From: Cricetomys ansorgei
Taxonomy: Eukaryota; Chordata; Mammalia; Rodentia; Nesomyidae
DNA: 64,000 nt
Reading direction: 5' to 3'
Assembly: GCA_026225945.1 (NCBI GenBank)
Contig: JAMJFZ010000289.1
Location: 2,286,001-2,350,000, forward strand
In this document: positions 44,254 through 56,869 of the stretch, piece by piece
How positions within the stretch are numbered: position 1 is the first letter of the stretch
Layout of the letters: every line of letters begins with the position of its first letter
Notes under the pieces: generated by a model
The model's database searches: none
Told to the model about the DNA's origin: nothing
Seen by the model: only the letters and a program-made list of their open reading frames with translations
Position numbers and translations under genes: made by a program

Positions 44254-46970
44254 AGATATAAAATAAAAGTGTTACTAATAAGATATAAACTATTTGCTGG
44301 TGTTCTATTTTCCTTGCTCTGTCTTTAACTACAAGCCTTCTTTCCTTTTCACCCAAAAGGCTACTCTTCTGATTATCCCCTATTCTACCAACAATTAACC
44401 CCAGGTGACAGAACCTAGGATTTCCTAGGAAGGCATTATTAACCGTCTTTCCTGCAGACATGGCGGTGCATCTTGGGAAAAGAAACTCAAATTAGCTATG
44501 AGAAGGAAAGATAGAACTGGGGTGGGGGGGTGTGTGTGGGGGGTGGTGCCTCCTCAGACTTGGGCAGGAAGAAGGAGGAAGGCAGTCTATAACTCTTAGA
44601 CTGAGTCTTGAAAGGATTAAACACACACACACCCATTTAATTTTGCCCCCAGCAGTTGGGCAAGCCATTTTCTTCCCTATGTAATTCTGTCAAATGTATT
44701 CATGTTTTCATTAACTGCTGAAATTATTTTTTCTCTTCAATGAAGAGTTACACTGTACTTTTTTGTGTTAGTGAGCATTTATCCTCTTACCTTACACTAT
44801 TATAATCATTAACTGTGGTGTGTAAATGTAGTAGTTATTACGGCCTAACTTTTGTTGAAAATGCACAATAAAGGAGGGAAAATTGAAAAAAAAATTACAT
44901 GAAAAGCATGCAGCCAGAAATCTTTGCCAAGTAGCAGGGCACTGAATTCATGACATTTAGCGTCTGTGCCCAGCAGCTATGTCCTGTGGTTTTAATGAAA
45001 GAGCATACTGATCAGCCAAGAAACATAATATTCTTGAGAATTGTACATCATGGCATTGAAGAAAATGAAAAATTACATTGAAAATATCTACGAGTTAGTT
45101 TTATTTCCTCTTCCTTTCTTTTTAATCTCACATTTTATAAATGAAGCCCATTTCACTGTTGACCAGGAAGGTGTCAGAGGTTAGAGATAAGGAAGCTTCT
45201 AGTTGGCTGTGTGCCCCTGAAAGATTGCTTACCTTCCCCAAATCCCCCCAAAAAAGATGCACAAGGAAGCATAAGGAAAAGTAAAATAAAACATTGGAAG
45301 CTGGCTTGAAACGACAACAGGAAGGAGAACAAATGCACATATACATGGCTCTGTTGCTAAAAAAGAGTCTCGGAGCTGTCAAAGCACTGCAGGATGTTGT
45401 GAATAAGCAAAATCTCCATCATGACTCGTCCCTGTACCCAATGTTTCGGATGAAACACAATCTGGAGCAATGCTTCAAGTGCAATCTTTCAACTGTGCAG
45501 CGTGTTCCCGTGTTGGCTTGGCTGTGCAGCTCAACAGCTTGTGGGGACGGCAGTATTGTAATAACATCATGTGTTAACCTGGCCTGTGTGCACAGTCCCT
45601 GCTTACCTGAAAGATGTTACCAGTCTACGTACACGAAATGTCATTTCCACAGACGCTTTTCCAGGCTTGCTTTTGTTGTTGTTGTTTAAAAAAAATATTG
45701 TATTAGCAAAATAACATTGAAGTCTTTTTTTTTTTAAAGAGAAGAATTAGATTTAGTTTTAGGGAGAGGGGAATGTTGATTCTGGATATAAACAGGTACC
45801 TGTAAGTTTATCATGGTTGACATATATTCTAGTGTTTTTTTTTATTATTATCTGATATTTTTACATATAAGAATTCAAGATAAGCTTTGGCTGAATTTCA
45901 CGTTTGTGAACCAGACATGGCAAGAACAGAGAGTTTAGGGAATGGATTCACAATCCTGCTTCTTTTTTATCTTTGGTTGCTTTAGATATCTTTGCACACA
46001 CATGAAGAAAGCCCAGCCCTGGGCACAGCTGAAGAGTCTGATGCTCAGGAAGGCACGCTGACCCTTAGTCTCCGTCCTCCTGAAAGAATGCCTTCAAAAT
46101 TATGCACATCGACACCATTGTTTTCTGCTTTTCCTTTTCCCATTAAATAACTTTCTAATGCACAAACCATTTCCACTGACTGACTGACCTGAAACTGCTC
46201 TGGGAAGGCAGCGCCCAGCGCACTGCTGCGGCCCTGCAGACCCTGAGAACGTGGCCTCCAGAACTGAGATTGGTTTGTCCACTACGATGAATTATGCATA
46301 GCTGCCAGGCTATTTCTTGGCATGGAAAAAAATGTGATATGTCAGATTAAAATTAAATATTGAGTAGGCTGTCTCCTAGCAACACAGATTAAAGAAAGAT
46401 GCTCCTTTTTGCACCAGGGAAGTATGGGAGCCTCCAGCTGAAGCGTACATGAAGGGATCTGACTGTACCGACATGGGGCAGAACACTTAATACCTAATAC
46501 GCAGCTCACTGACTTCAGGAGGAAGCCCCACAGGTGTTCAGAAAAGACCCAGGGGTCAACTCTGTGCAAGGTTTCTAGTTGGGTTTTTTTTTTCCCACAT
46601 ACCACTTAGGGCCTGTGGCAGGGTGAAGCCTGCACTTAACCACGGGAGAATTGTTGAAGCAAATGATAGTAACGATGTTGACCACAAACTGTTGGAGAAG
46701 CCACGTTCCATTCCTCCCCCAAAGTGGACAGCAAGCAGGCACATGCAGGGACAGCCTATGGACGGAGTATGTAGGCAAAATACAAGGCACTTTGTTACTC
46801 TTGGGAAGGGACGGAAGGATAGACATATACATGATACACACTCCAGGGTACTAGCAAGCCTATCGGAAAGCCTCAATGTAGCTTTCTTTTTTTTGGCGTA
46901 TTCCCTTATTACTTTTTACATTTTTAGTAACAGATTAGAAGACAATTCAAAGTTTCAGGCATGAAATAAG
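44254..46970. other. Unassigned, repeat-poor sequence; no gene seen
   Basis: About 2.7 kb with no named repeat apart from a G/T-rich patch at 44520-44546 and short T runs. A 131-codon plus-strand frame at 45294-45689 has no domain I can recognise. Parts (44930-45100, 46040-46330) look like single-copy DNA of the kind that is often conserved. Confidence 0.45.
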
Positions 46971-46988
46971 CCAAGCACCAAGAAATGT

Positions 46989-47003
46989 TTTTTTTTTTTT
47001 TTT
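46989..47003. repeat. T-rich homopolymer run
   Basis: About 16 T followed by gttttttgttttc, like the complement of a retroposon tail, but no element body is seen beside it. Confidence 0.8.
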
Positions 47004-48476
47004 GTTTTTTGTTTTCTTTAAATAGGCCTATTGCAAATGACTACAGCAAATAGAGCAAGTCTTTTCAACTTGCCAGGTTACAATGCCGATGTGTTTATAC
47101 TAGGAAGGGTCTTCTGTTTCAGAGAGGTCTGTGTAACTGAGTGCTTATTTCTAAGCTAGAAGTTCCTTTGTAGGTACTGGAAAGCTGTCACTAATAGTGT
47201 TCCCATGTTCCCAAGGGAAGGTGCATGTAATCAAAGAGAGCAAAGTGCAGATCCCTATGAAATAGTCCACTCTATAGGCACAAAGCTGAACCTGTGGCTC
47301 AAAAGATCTCTGAGGTTGAGATGATATGCTAATCATCAGAAAACCTGAAATCATTTCAAGTAAGATGTGCCACAGCCAGAAGATAGAAGCCATAAACACA
47401 TGCAATATTAATAAAGCAATTACTGTAAGTGGTGGGACACCCTGCTTTGCAAATCTCTTGCCACTTTAAGAAACATCTGTCTCTGCCATTAGAAATTGCC
47501 GTTTGAAAAAAACCCAAGAAAGCAAAACAAGCTGTGCTTTGTGTTTTAGTTTCGCATTCAGTAGCTCGATCAGTGAGTTTGCTGCCAAAACTCCAATACC
47601 AATTTCGTAGCCTATTCCCTTGGTTGGTTTTCTAGCCAGGGTAGCCAATTGTGCTGATAGTAGGCAGAGGGGCAATTAGAAGATCCTCTGCATTGTGTAG
47701 GTGCCTGAATGCAATCGCGCACAATGAAAAGAAGAGGAGAGAGAGGAGGCGTTCAGTGGACCACACGGATCTTCATCTGATAGAAGCTGGCTTAGACCCT
47801 GGCATCACCATTTTGTAAAAATCATTGATTCCTAGTTCTTTTTTAAGAAGGTATCTAGCTGCTAGTGTTCTGTTATAGAGCACCTCAATTCTTTTGTGAC
47901 CCCTGGGTGAAACTCAAACTGACTGGAAGAGAAGGAGGTTGTAGGAGGCCAGTGAGTTCATTGTCAGGAGCCTTCTGTCTCGGTTCCGTCTGTTAAGTGT
48001 CTGTAGTGCTAACTCTCTGAAATACTAATTTTCTTCATCTTAAAAAACAACGATATGTTTACTGGATCCACGCTTCAAAGCGGAATGACTAAAACTTCTC
48101 ATGGAGATGCTTACAGTCTGAGGAGAGACAAGTCAGGCAAGGGCTTCACTGGGCCTAGGCTCTGGGTCACTTTACCAGAGACTGCACCTGACTTCTGAAT
48201 GGGGAAGAAAGGATCCACGTCTAGGAACAGTCGCTGAGCTCATCCAGGCCGGTGCATTGAGAAAGTCATCCAGTGAAGAGGGACCAAAGCTCCTGTCGGT
48301 CCCGAACAGAAACACACACAGGAAGCATAACGATGGCATTGGAAATGGAAAATCCCAGCAGAAGATGTTAAAGATTCCCTCCTTTTAGCTGCAGGGACTT
48401 GTCACGCTATAGATCCTAGTGGACAACCGAACTCAGGAGCCATTTGCTCAAATGGTTTGGCTGGGAACCTCAAGAT
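47004..48476. other. Unassigned sequence with a minus-strand open stretch
   Basis: On the minus strand, 47690 to 47151 is open in one frame except for one TAA. The first part reads as a hydrophobic peptide (for example IGYEIGIGVLAANSLIELLN). It matches no protein I recognise, has no ATG at its start, and its length is not beyond chance. Confidence 0.35.
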
Positions 48477-48534
<58 letters not shown>

Positions 48535-48590
48535 CAGATAGATAGATAGACAGATACATAGATAGATAGATAGATAGATGGATGGATGGA
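48477..48590. repeat. Compound (AC)27(GATA)n microsatellite
   Basis: AC units 48478-48532, then GATA/CATA/GGAT units to about 48590. Confidence 0.95.
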
Positions 48591-49470
48591 ACATAGAGCA
48601 TCCTTTTGAATACAAGAAAACAAAAACAAAACAAAGCAAAACCTTCTAACCTTCTGATTTAAACAGTCTTCAATGGGGGTGGAGTTCCCACATTTTCATT
48701 GTGAGCTTTGCTCTATGAATTATTTTGTCCTGGCAAAGGTCATAGAAGAATAATTACAGATCTCACAGCGAGGCATAAGAAGATCCACGTTGTGCTTTGT
48801 ATTTCCATGGGTCCCCAGGGCTATTCCCGCTGCCTGATCTGGTAGGCGCTGAGTGAGGGGAGACTTGTTTTACTAAAATAACTTAAAAGTAAAAAAAAAA
48901 AAAGAAAAAAAAAAAGACTTTTTTTTTGGACTCTGTTCTTCAATATAAATTTGAGTTCCTATTCAGACAGCGGGAAGCTGGGATTTTTCAGAAAGACAAA
49001 AGTATTATTTGTGTTATTCTACCTTTCCCTAGATAAAACATAAAATTGTGGTCTATGCCTCAATAAAAGCAAAATCACTTCAAAGGACCAGGAAATCCCA
49101 AAGTAGCTCCTTCTAGATTATCCCAGGGAGGGTCTGAGTGGGAGACGGTCTGCAGACTCTGGGATCCCAAAGGGACGAAAGTATCTCCACCCAGGGATTT
49201 TATGGAAGGCCTCTGTGTTCATAGCTCTGTGGCTGCCAGCTTCTCTGTGACCAGAACCTGCAGAGCTTCGTGACCTGACCCAGCCAGCTTGTGCTCTCAA
49301 GCTCTGCCACAGTCTTTAATCTTAAGAGACATCTTAAGGGAGACAGCTGATAGATATGTTAACAACCTGTTTGGACGGGAGCTTGGGGTCAAATTTACAT
49401 GAATGAAAAGAAGTAACGTGATTTTATATAAACCATTTGGGATTAAGAAGATAACATTAAAATACAGGCT
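48591..49470. other. Unassigned sequence
   Basis: It includes an A-rich patch at 48889-48915 (aaaaagaaaaa). No gene seen. Confidence 0.5.
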
Positions 49471-49582
49471 CCTTTTGAGATAGCCGTTTTCTATGCAGTC
49501 TAGGCTGACCTTGACCTTATCTATAACCTTGCACTTCAGCTCTGGAGTTCTGGAATTACAGAAGCATGACACTGTGCTCAGG
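49471..49582 (-). repeat. B1/B4-like SINE, antisense, degraded
   Basis: 'ttttgagatagccgttttc', 'agtctaggctgaccttgacc', 'gagttctggaattacag' and 'acactgtgctcaggc' follow the reverse 7SL-derived order. Divergence suggests an early B1 or B4. Confidence 0.6.
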
Positions 49583-50939
49583 CTGACTCTTGCATGCTTA
49601 CGCAGTGTAAGAGAACCTTCCTATGAGTGTAACGGTCCATATGTTTTACTGTCTATTTTCGGTCATTTGTAATATAAATAATACCAACTTGTCACTGACC
49701 ATTTTCACAAACATCTTTAATGAACTTGAATTATTCATTTTATAGATTTTCCATAAACAATGTAATTGCTTTCTTTTCTGTCTGCTCCTGATACCCTAAA
49801 CAAATCTAGCCTTGCAAGCCTTATTTTCTGGGTTTCACTATAGTGGTTGTGTCTGTTACGATTGCTCTGATTTGAGGAACATTTATGTTAAATTTTAGTG
49901 TGGATTGTTGATGCCTCCTAATTTCAGAAACACTATAGTGAGGTGGAAAACCCACCTTATGATGGAAAGAATATGTAATCTTGCACAGAAGTGTTTTTGA
50001 AACTAATAGTTAAGCAACATGGATATTGGGTAGTTTTTTATTTTTTTTTCAAGGACCTAAAATATTTCTGAAGTTAGGGACTTACTTATCATAATTATGT
50101 ACTTTTATTTAATGTCAAAAAAAAGTCCTTTCCCAGACTTGAATCATTGGGAAGAAATTTCTTTTTTTCCAGGCAGTGTAGCTGAAAATAGACTGGATGA
50201 TTTCCAAGATTTTCAAAATGAGTTTTGATCTGGTTTAAGACAATTTTAAATATTTTTCAAAGACAAGAACATTTTGAGAAATTTTTTTTAAAGTTAGAAA
50301 ATGAAGTTTTCTTAGCAAGAACTATATCTTACAAATTAACTGTTTAAAAGCCAGGCAGAGTCCATTCAATTGGAAAAAAAATCCAGTCATGTACCCCTGC
50401 TGTGTGTGTGTCTGTGTGTGTAAACTGAGAAGCTATTTTTGAAACTTACTTAGGAAATACAACTCCTAATCAAAGTGATCTTTTCACAGAGCAGAGTGGG
50501 AACATCCATGTGATCTACTGCAAGGCTGAAGACACACAGTTTTGAAAACAGCATGGCAAGACTGGGCCAGGAGTTGGCTAAAACAAAACATGAACCATCC
50601 ATCGATTTTCAACACAGCCCAGGGTAGAAGTCCTGAGTCAAGGCTGATTACTAGAGAAAGAAGATATTTCAACAAGTAAGACCAGAGTGACTAGACACAA
50701 GTGGAGAAAGAAGCTTGACTCTTATATCTCTAAACAGGAAGGAAGCTGAAAATGGTGCTTTCATCTCAGTTTAATTTCTGCTTATGGAAAGGCACTGTGG
50801 GAATGACCAAGCAGAGATACAGGCTGAGGAAAACATGTTCCAACCAATAGAAAACATATCCACATTACATGAATAGCTTACTCTAAATGAATTTCAAGAA
50901 AGAGCTCATTTTCTAAATGGACAGAACACAGATGCTTTA
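49583..50939. other. Unassigned sequence
   Basis: AT-rich, with several poly-T and poly-A runs. No gene and no named repeat. Confidence 0.5.
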
Positions 50940-51160
50940 AAAAGGATGACCCATGGCAGATAGGGTGTATGAAAGAATACTCAACAGCAGAGAATTGAAC
51001 ATTAAAACCTAAACACTATGCCAGTCCATACATATATTATATAGAGACTAAATTAAAATAAATAAATAATGGTCAGTAACAATCCCCAACACTGGCAAAG
51101 ATGTGTAGCAACTCAAAAGTTCATAATATTGGCTGAGGTTGCAAAACTTTGTGTTTAAAC
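50940..51160 (+). mobile_element. Degraded old L1 ORF2 C-terminal fragment, sense
   Basis: 'aagaatactcaacagcag', 'gaacattaaaacc' and 'aacactggcaaagatgtgtagc' resemble the old L1 order (ctcaacatcac ... aaattaaaacc ... ggcgaggatgtgg). It is weak but ordered. Confidence 0.4.
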
Positions 51161-51449
51161 TTGGGCCCCATCTCCAGACTATCTCATTCCCTACAAGAAA
51201 AATATTACAAGCTGTGAAGAAAACAGAAATCTAGACTATTTCTGTCCCCAAACATTTGGACTAGGAACTCTCTACTTGTGTCTTAATTGTGAATTGCATT
51301 AGTGTATGTGCACGTGTCATGATTCAGTGAACTGCTTACTTAAAAATATCCGTTTCATTTATTAGGTGTAAATTATTAATAACACTGCCATACATAAGTA
51401 TAATTTAGGGCGATTTTGTCTTAAATAACACATGCCTCAGCTAAATATA
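51161..51449. other. Unassigned sequence
   Basis: No gene or named repeat seen. Confidence 0.5.
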
Positions 51450-51735
51450 AAAAGGAGGGTGGGAAGATGATTGGGTGGATGAAGTATTTGCATGTGAGTC
51501 AGAGCCTGTGCATCCATGGGTGTGGTGGTGGGCATATACTCAGTATGGGGTGGGGGGGTGTTCTGGGAGCTCACTGACCAGTTAGCCTAGCCAATCAGTG
51601 GGCTCTATGTTTCGTAAGAGACCATGTTTCAAATGTTAAGGTGGAAAGTGAAGCTGACAGGGTCGTCCTTATGCACAGACAAGCACACCCTGCAGATACA
51701 CATGTGCATCCAGATGTGTACACCTCACACACATA
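51450..51735 (+). repeat. B3-like SINE, sense, degraded
   Basis: 'ttgcatgtgagtcagagc' in the head region, 'gggtgtggtggtgggcatat', 'tgggagctcactgaccag', 'ttagcctagccaatcagtgg', 'agagaccatgtttcaaatg' and a final CA-rich stretch. It is the same subtype as 41113-41409. Confidence 0.62.
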
Positions 51736-52092
51736 GAGGAAAGAATAGCAGATGTAACTTATAGAAAATATTTTCACATCTGAAAGCTGTTCGTTTTTTA
51801 GGTTAGCTCTTCGTCCATAGCTGGTAAGTGGTTTTTCAAGTAATGCATTTCCGGTCTCCCGTTCTCCAGTCGGCTGTGAATATAGGCATCCATATGCCAC
51901 TGGGGAACGGTCCCTTCCACGTCCTAGCTGTAAGGATCATAAGAACTTACCAGGACATTCGCTTTGCAGGCGACTTTATTTAGGCAGCACTGGGTCACTT
52001 GCAGGGTTTTAATCAAGTTGCAGAATAAAAACACCTGCATCTCAAACTAAGAAAGTGTGCTTTTCAATCAAAGCATTCCAAGTGCTGAGATT
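51736..52092. other. Unassigned sequence
   Basis: No gene or named repeat seen. Confidence 0.5.
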
Positions 52093-52119
52093 CCCCCCCC
52101 CCCCCCCCCCCCCCCCCCC
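52093..52119. repeat. C27 homopolymer
   Basis: Twenty-seven uninterrupted C (G27 on the other strand), an unusually long mononucleotide C run. It may form G-quadruplex or i-motif structures and is prone to length errors in sequencing. Confidence 0.95.
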
Positions 52120-52269
52120 AGCTAGGAGCAATACAGAGAACTGAGTCTGTCGGAGAACAAAGAACATTCCAGCTTCAGGTGGGCAGTACCCCAGCTCCCA
52201 GTTCCGGTCCTGACAGCTTCTTGGCAAGAGCCAGGCCATCAAGCTTGACTGGATGGGAAGGAAGTCCTG

Positions 52270-52460
52270 AGGGGAAGCGCAGGGTGGGGGCCGGAAGAAC
52301 AGCGAGGGATGCTGGAGCCTCCGCCGCAGCCAGAGATCGACGTCTACCGTGCAGCGCCAGCGCCATCGTGTGGCCATCCGTGGCGCCTCCGCGGGAGAAA
52401 CCGATTCTCAGCACGTTGGCAGAAGTCAAACCTTCCCAAGGCCTGGGAAATCCTCGGGAA
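52270..52460. promoter_or_regulatory. Small CpG-dense patch
   Basis: I count 18 CpG between 52277 and 52456, far more than anywhere else of that size in the window. Words include ccgccgcag, atcgacgtc, gcagcgccagcgcc and tccgcggg. It is shorter than a standard CpG island. It opens a plus-strand frame from the ATG at 52309 (MLEPPPQPEIDVY...) and a minus-strand frame (MALALHGRRRS...). Neither is recognised, and both could be chance in GC-rich DNA. Confidence 0.45.
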
Positions 52461-53691
52461 AGAGCATCCTCCAGCTCTTTTCTATCTAAAAAGTGTCAGA
52501 GATTCCTGACAGCTCAATTAGTATGCCATCTGGAATGTTCGCTGTCTAGGCACTTGGTGTTTGTCTCTTCAGTCATCAAATAGGATCCAACACCATGCGC
52601 CAGACACTGCAGGAAGCAGGTGAGCTGCGCCCGGAGAGAGCTCTGGTGGCGCAGGTGAATGTGGAGGAGATGATCAGAGCAAGACAAGGACTCGGATGCG
52701 GCAGGGAAAGGCACATCTGGGGACCAGTGGGAGCAGTCAGCATTACGTAAGATGATGTGCACAGGGATGATTGTTAGCTCAGTAATGGTGGGCTGAGAGT
52801 CTCTTTCTTGTGTGCTACTGCTGCTGGCTGAGGGACGCAAACCTAGACCAGGATACCTTTCTGTGAAGTGGAGGAAGAGAATTCGCAAGGAAGAACAGTG
52901 TTACAATTCGCTGGTGTTCATAGCTGAGTCCCCGCACCTTGCGTGCTCTTGTTGGTTTGATTTCCTGTATCCACACATCTTGTGTATTCTCCAGGGATAA
53001 CAGGGTGAACGACTGCTCTAAAACTGCTTCGAGTTAGTTGGAAAAGTCAAGTCAATGAGACTTCTTCAAGGACTTCCGGAATCTGCTCGACTTCCTGTTG
53101 TGCACAGGATAACCTGTGTTCCATCAAGGTATGTTGAGGAGACCCTAACGGGGCTCTATCACCTTTTCATTTGTGGGGTTAACTCTCCCCTCTCAGTGTC
53201 TCTGCCACTCCAGGGTTATGGGCATAATAAGGACAATCACTGAGAAGTTTAGATTCAAAACAGCAGACAACAGGAAGCTGGAAAGATACCCGTTCACACC
53301 CAGCTTCCAGACCTAGCAACCTCTGGGAGAGGACACACGGCTCCCAAATGCACAAAGAAAGTCACTCTCTGTGCCTGCACCCAGGGCTTTGGTGCTGGGG
53401 CAGGAGACAACTGCTCTAACAACCTCGAACAAGGAAAATGCAAGTCATTAGACCAGCCGTGTAACAAGCTGGAGGATGTGATCATCATGAATGCAGTAGA
53501 TTTGTTAACAATTACTGGAAACCAAATTGTCACTGTAATTTATGGTTACGCCCTTAAGGAGCTGAGACTCTTCCTTAATCATTTTTGCCTCATCCTGTTA
53601 GTGTATTCTTGTTTACATGCGTGCTCAGCCTACAGCTTGGTGTCCAAGCCGGCGTCTCTCACGGTGGAGTCCTCTGGGAATGCACTCCGTG
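52461..53691. other. Unassigned sequence with donor-like and bZIP-like words
   Basis: It contains two splice-donor-like words (gcaggtgagctg at about 52617, gcaggtgaatgt at about 52650) and a palindromic TTACGTAA at 52743-52750. No gene can be supported. Confidence 0.4.
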
Positions 53692-53935
53692 TCAGTTATG
53701 TTTTATCGTCAACTAGATTGGATGTAGAGTCCCCTAGAAGACTGGGTTTGCCTGTGAGGGCTTTCCCTGAGGGTAAAAACCCAGCATGGAGGTGGATGTG
53801 CCTGCTGAGATACGTGCTTCTCTGACCTAACATCCCCCCCCCCCCCAATGAACACCTTGAAACTGAACCAAAATGAAGCCTCAGGCTTTTGGTCATAGAG
53901 ATAAAAGAAGTAACTTGAATATGTATTTTCCATAG
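53692..53935 (+). repeat. Rodent interspersed repeat, same family as 33665-34057
   Basis: 'gttttatcgtcaactagattgg', 'agagtcccctagaagactggg', 'ttgcctgtgagggc' and, at the other end, 'ttttggtcatagag'. These are the complements of phrases in the 33665 copy. A C13 run lies inside. The middle is deleted. Confidence 0.5.
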
Positions 53936-56869
53936 AGCTTGTGCCACGTCCTGGACATCAAGGTCACATGGAAGGGGTCTACCCTGCTCACAATCCCCTT
54001 TCAGACTTGCCACCTTCTCTGGTAGATCAACCCACAGTAACGCACCCCATACTTGGGACTGCGTAAGATTTCAGTTCATGGTCTCTGGGAGAGTCTTTCC
54101 ATCTCAAACCAAAATTTGCAGGGAACATGAGATAAAACTGAAGCCAAATCCAGTTGGTGTGCTATGCTTGCAAAAATTTAATTGCAAGGTTCTACATAGC
54201 AGGAGCCACGTCCTTCAACATTTGATCCTGTCTTATGCTCTTCATGGTTTAATGACCAGTGTCTTTCTATTCACACTGCCATGAGAGAGAAAGAACTCTA
54301 TTTAGAACATACCAAACCTGAAATCAGTAATTAAAACTCCTCTGCCTAGATTTCACTATATTTGAAAGACCTAGTTTTTAAAAAAAAATTGAAAATCTAC
54401 ATATATTTAACAACCAATCTGATATGTTAATGATATCTGTGATTCTCCAAGTCAAACTTTAAAAGACATAAATCAAACCTGTATTACTTTCTACACAAAA
54501 ACTTTTATAAAATTTAAAAAGATTATGGATACTTTGGGACAAGATGAATGAAATGAATCCTCATGTAAAATAACTTGAAATATATTTTTCAGACTAACAA
54601 GTCATGAAAAGGTGTGCCTTGCTCTGCAATTGATGAGGGTTTTGTGGCTAAGACATACGGAGCAACATTTTGCTTTTGTTCTTGTTGTTTGCTGTTTGTT
54701 TCGTTTCCTTTGTGAAAAGAAGTCTCTCTGTTCTCATCTGGCTCAGCTTCCAGAAAGGAAACCTTGGTGGAGAGGCAGAGCATCCCACTTCAGGGCAGCA
54801 CAGGTCTGTGGCGTAAGCTCATCCCTTCCTTTTCAAAGAAAGGCTTGCACGGGGATCCAGGAGGAGGGGCCTGAGTCTGGAGCTGTGGTTCACTGCAACT
54901 TCCCTGGAGTGTAGTAAGGAATTTTGAAGTTGTAGACCATAAACATCCTCACACAATGTAAACAAAGCTTCTCATAAAATGCTTAATATTTTCATGGTCA
55001 TTTTTCTAAAAACTTAATGTCTCCAAATCTTCCCAGCCCTAGCCCTCTGCCACTAACTCTGGTATGTGTATGCTCAGTGGGAGGAAGTATGGTCATGTGA
55101 ACAGTCAGGACAAAACCCTTGGGTACCATGGGACATTTCCTTTGATCAGCTTTCCAGCCTGACTCTAAGACCATTCCAGTGTAGTACACTTAATTTGGAA
55201 CATCCTGAAAAATCATCCCGAATCTATTATCACTCTCGAGATCTTGTTAGTTAAATTTTTCAAAGATGATAAGAACATTTTGGACACAAAGGGAGGCTAA
55301 AACATATTGTGTCTCTTACATGCCCGTCTCTGAGCATGGGTTTGAAATTCAGGGTATAGATTGCATGGCAATATGCACTGATTCCTCATTCTCACGAAGA
55401 ACAAGGGCTGACGTAATTAAGGATGAGTGCGGGAGACAACTGAAGATTTTGATTTATTCATCTCTCCAGAGTCCCTCATGCCTGCCATTTTATAGCACCA
55501 CCAGCAACCTGACAACAGTGACCTAACTGTGGCCCTGGAAAACACTGTGTGCAGATGCTGGAGCATCTCCAGTAGACCAACTGGTTTACCTTCAGGACAG
55601 GGCTTCCTGGAAAGAAGTGCTTCCCCAGAGTCCTGTGGAGAGCATGCATGGTGCATGGTCCACAGGCACTTACCCTCCTTTACTGGAGACCCGGAGCCAC
55701 ACTGGGATCTCTTCCTGATGTCCCCTCCAGGTTTTCACCTTCAGTGTGTTCCCAAACTATACAGAGAACTCGCCTGCCTCCCAACTTTAACTCCCTAACT
55801 TGTCTTCCCAACCCAGACAACAGTTCATCTCTCTTCATCCATGTCCTGTGCACCAGTGGGCTGGGTTCTCTCTCCCACAGAGAACAGTTCCAGCCCCTCT
55901 GCTCTGGAACCCTTCAGCTGCTCCAATCTCTCTTCTCCAATTAATCCTTGAGAGGGCTGCCGGACAGTTCCTCGATCAACCACTGCCCGACTAAGGCTTT
56001 GAACTTGCTTATAAAATGAATAATAAAACCCTAACCTGTTCTGCCATAATCTTTACTTTTGTTCTGCCCCGTGGCTGCTCTGCCCTCTGTCCCTCCTGTA
56101 CTTTGTTTTCTTGTTAAAGTACAGTTTAATATCCATTCATTGTTGTTTCTCATTCACAAGCCCAGTATCAACCCACTGTTTCTCGCTGGCTGGTGTCTCT
56201 CCCAGTCTCCTGGTAAACTTTCATTCATAATCTTCCCTCTTCTCTCCATTCACCTCTTCTGCTGTTTCACAGTTCAAGTATTTCCACTGAGATCTAAAAT
56301 CAGACGTACCCATCCTGCCTCTGTCTCTGTGATCTCATTCATTTACTTACTCGGCTTATCACTCTTAGGGTAACAGTACCAAGATACACATGTTTATCTT
56401 GCAAATTTCCTGTCCGAATACTAAAATAATTTCCCATTTACTATAGTTTGGCTCTTCAACAGCCTCACCACGGCCATGTCGCCAAGGATCGGGGACCTAT
56501 TCACAGTTCATCTGGTGGAGCCTTCATCTTTCTTAATTTGCCATCAAACAGTGATTTGAAAATCAGTTGTGAAACACTCGTATCAACCACACATTGTTTC
56601 CCTCTGTCTCCCACTGGGAGACACCGTCCCATACAGAATCATGATGTTCAGGCAGGCTGAAGAAGCAGGTGGTAAACAGGTTCGCCCCTGTGGAACTCCA
56701 TGGAAAGGTATTATTATCTTCTTCTCATAATTACTTTTGACACTCTCAGGGCATCAGAGCTCCGTAAAGACATCCTTCCCTGTCTGAGTTTTGCCTTGTC
56801 GCTGTCTCTGGTCAACTGTCATCTTATCAGGAAGGCCTCCCTGAGCATTTTGGTTAGAATAGGCCCCTG
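53936..56869. other. Unassigned sequence, no gene seen
   Basis: About 2.9 kb. Overlapping plus-strand frames at 55529-55994 (up to 98 codons) and at 56059-56373 lack recognised domains. AATAAA words near 56021 and elsewhere are not tied to any transcript evidence. Confidence 0.5.

Noticed and set aside
45294..45689. 131-codon plus-strand frame as a possible single-exon gene
   Set aside because: No recognisable domain and no Kozak or CpG context. The C-terminal run of valines comes from a ttg repeat.
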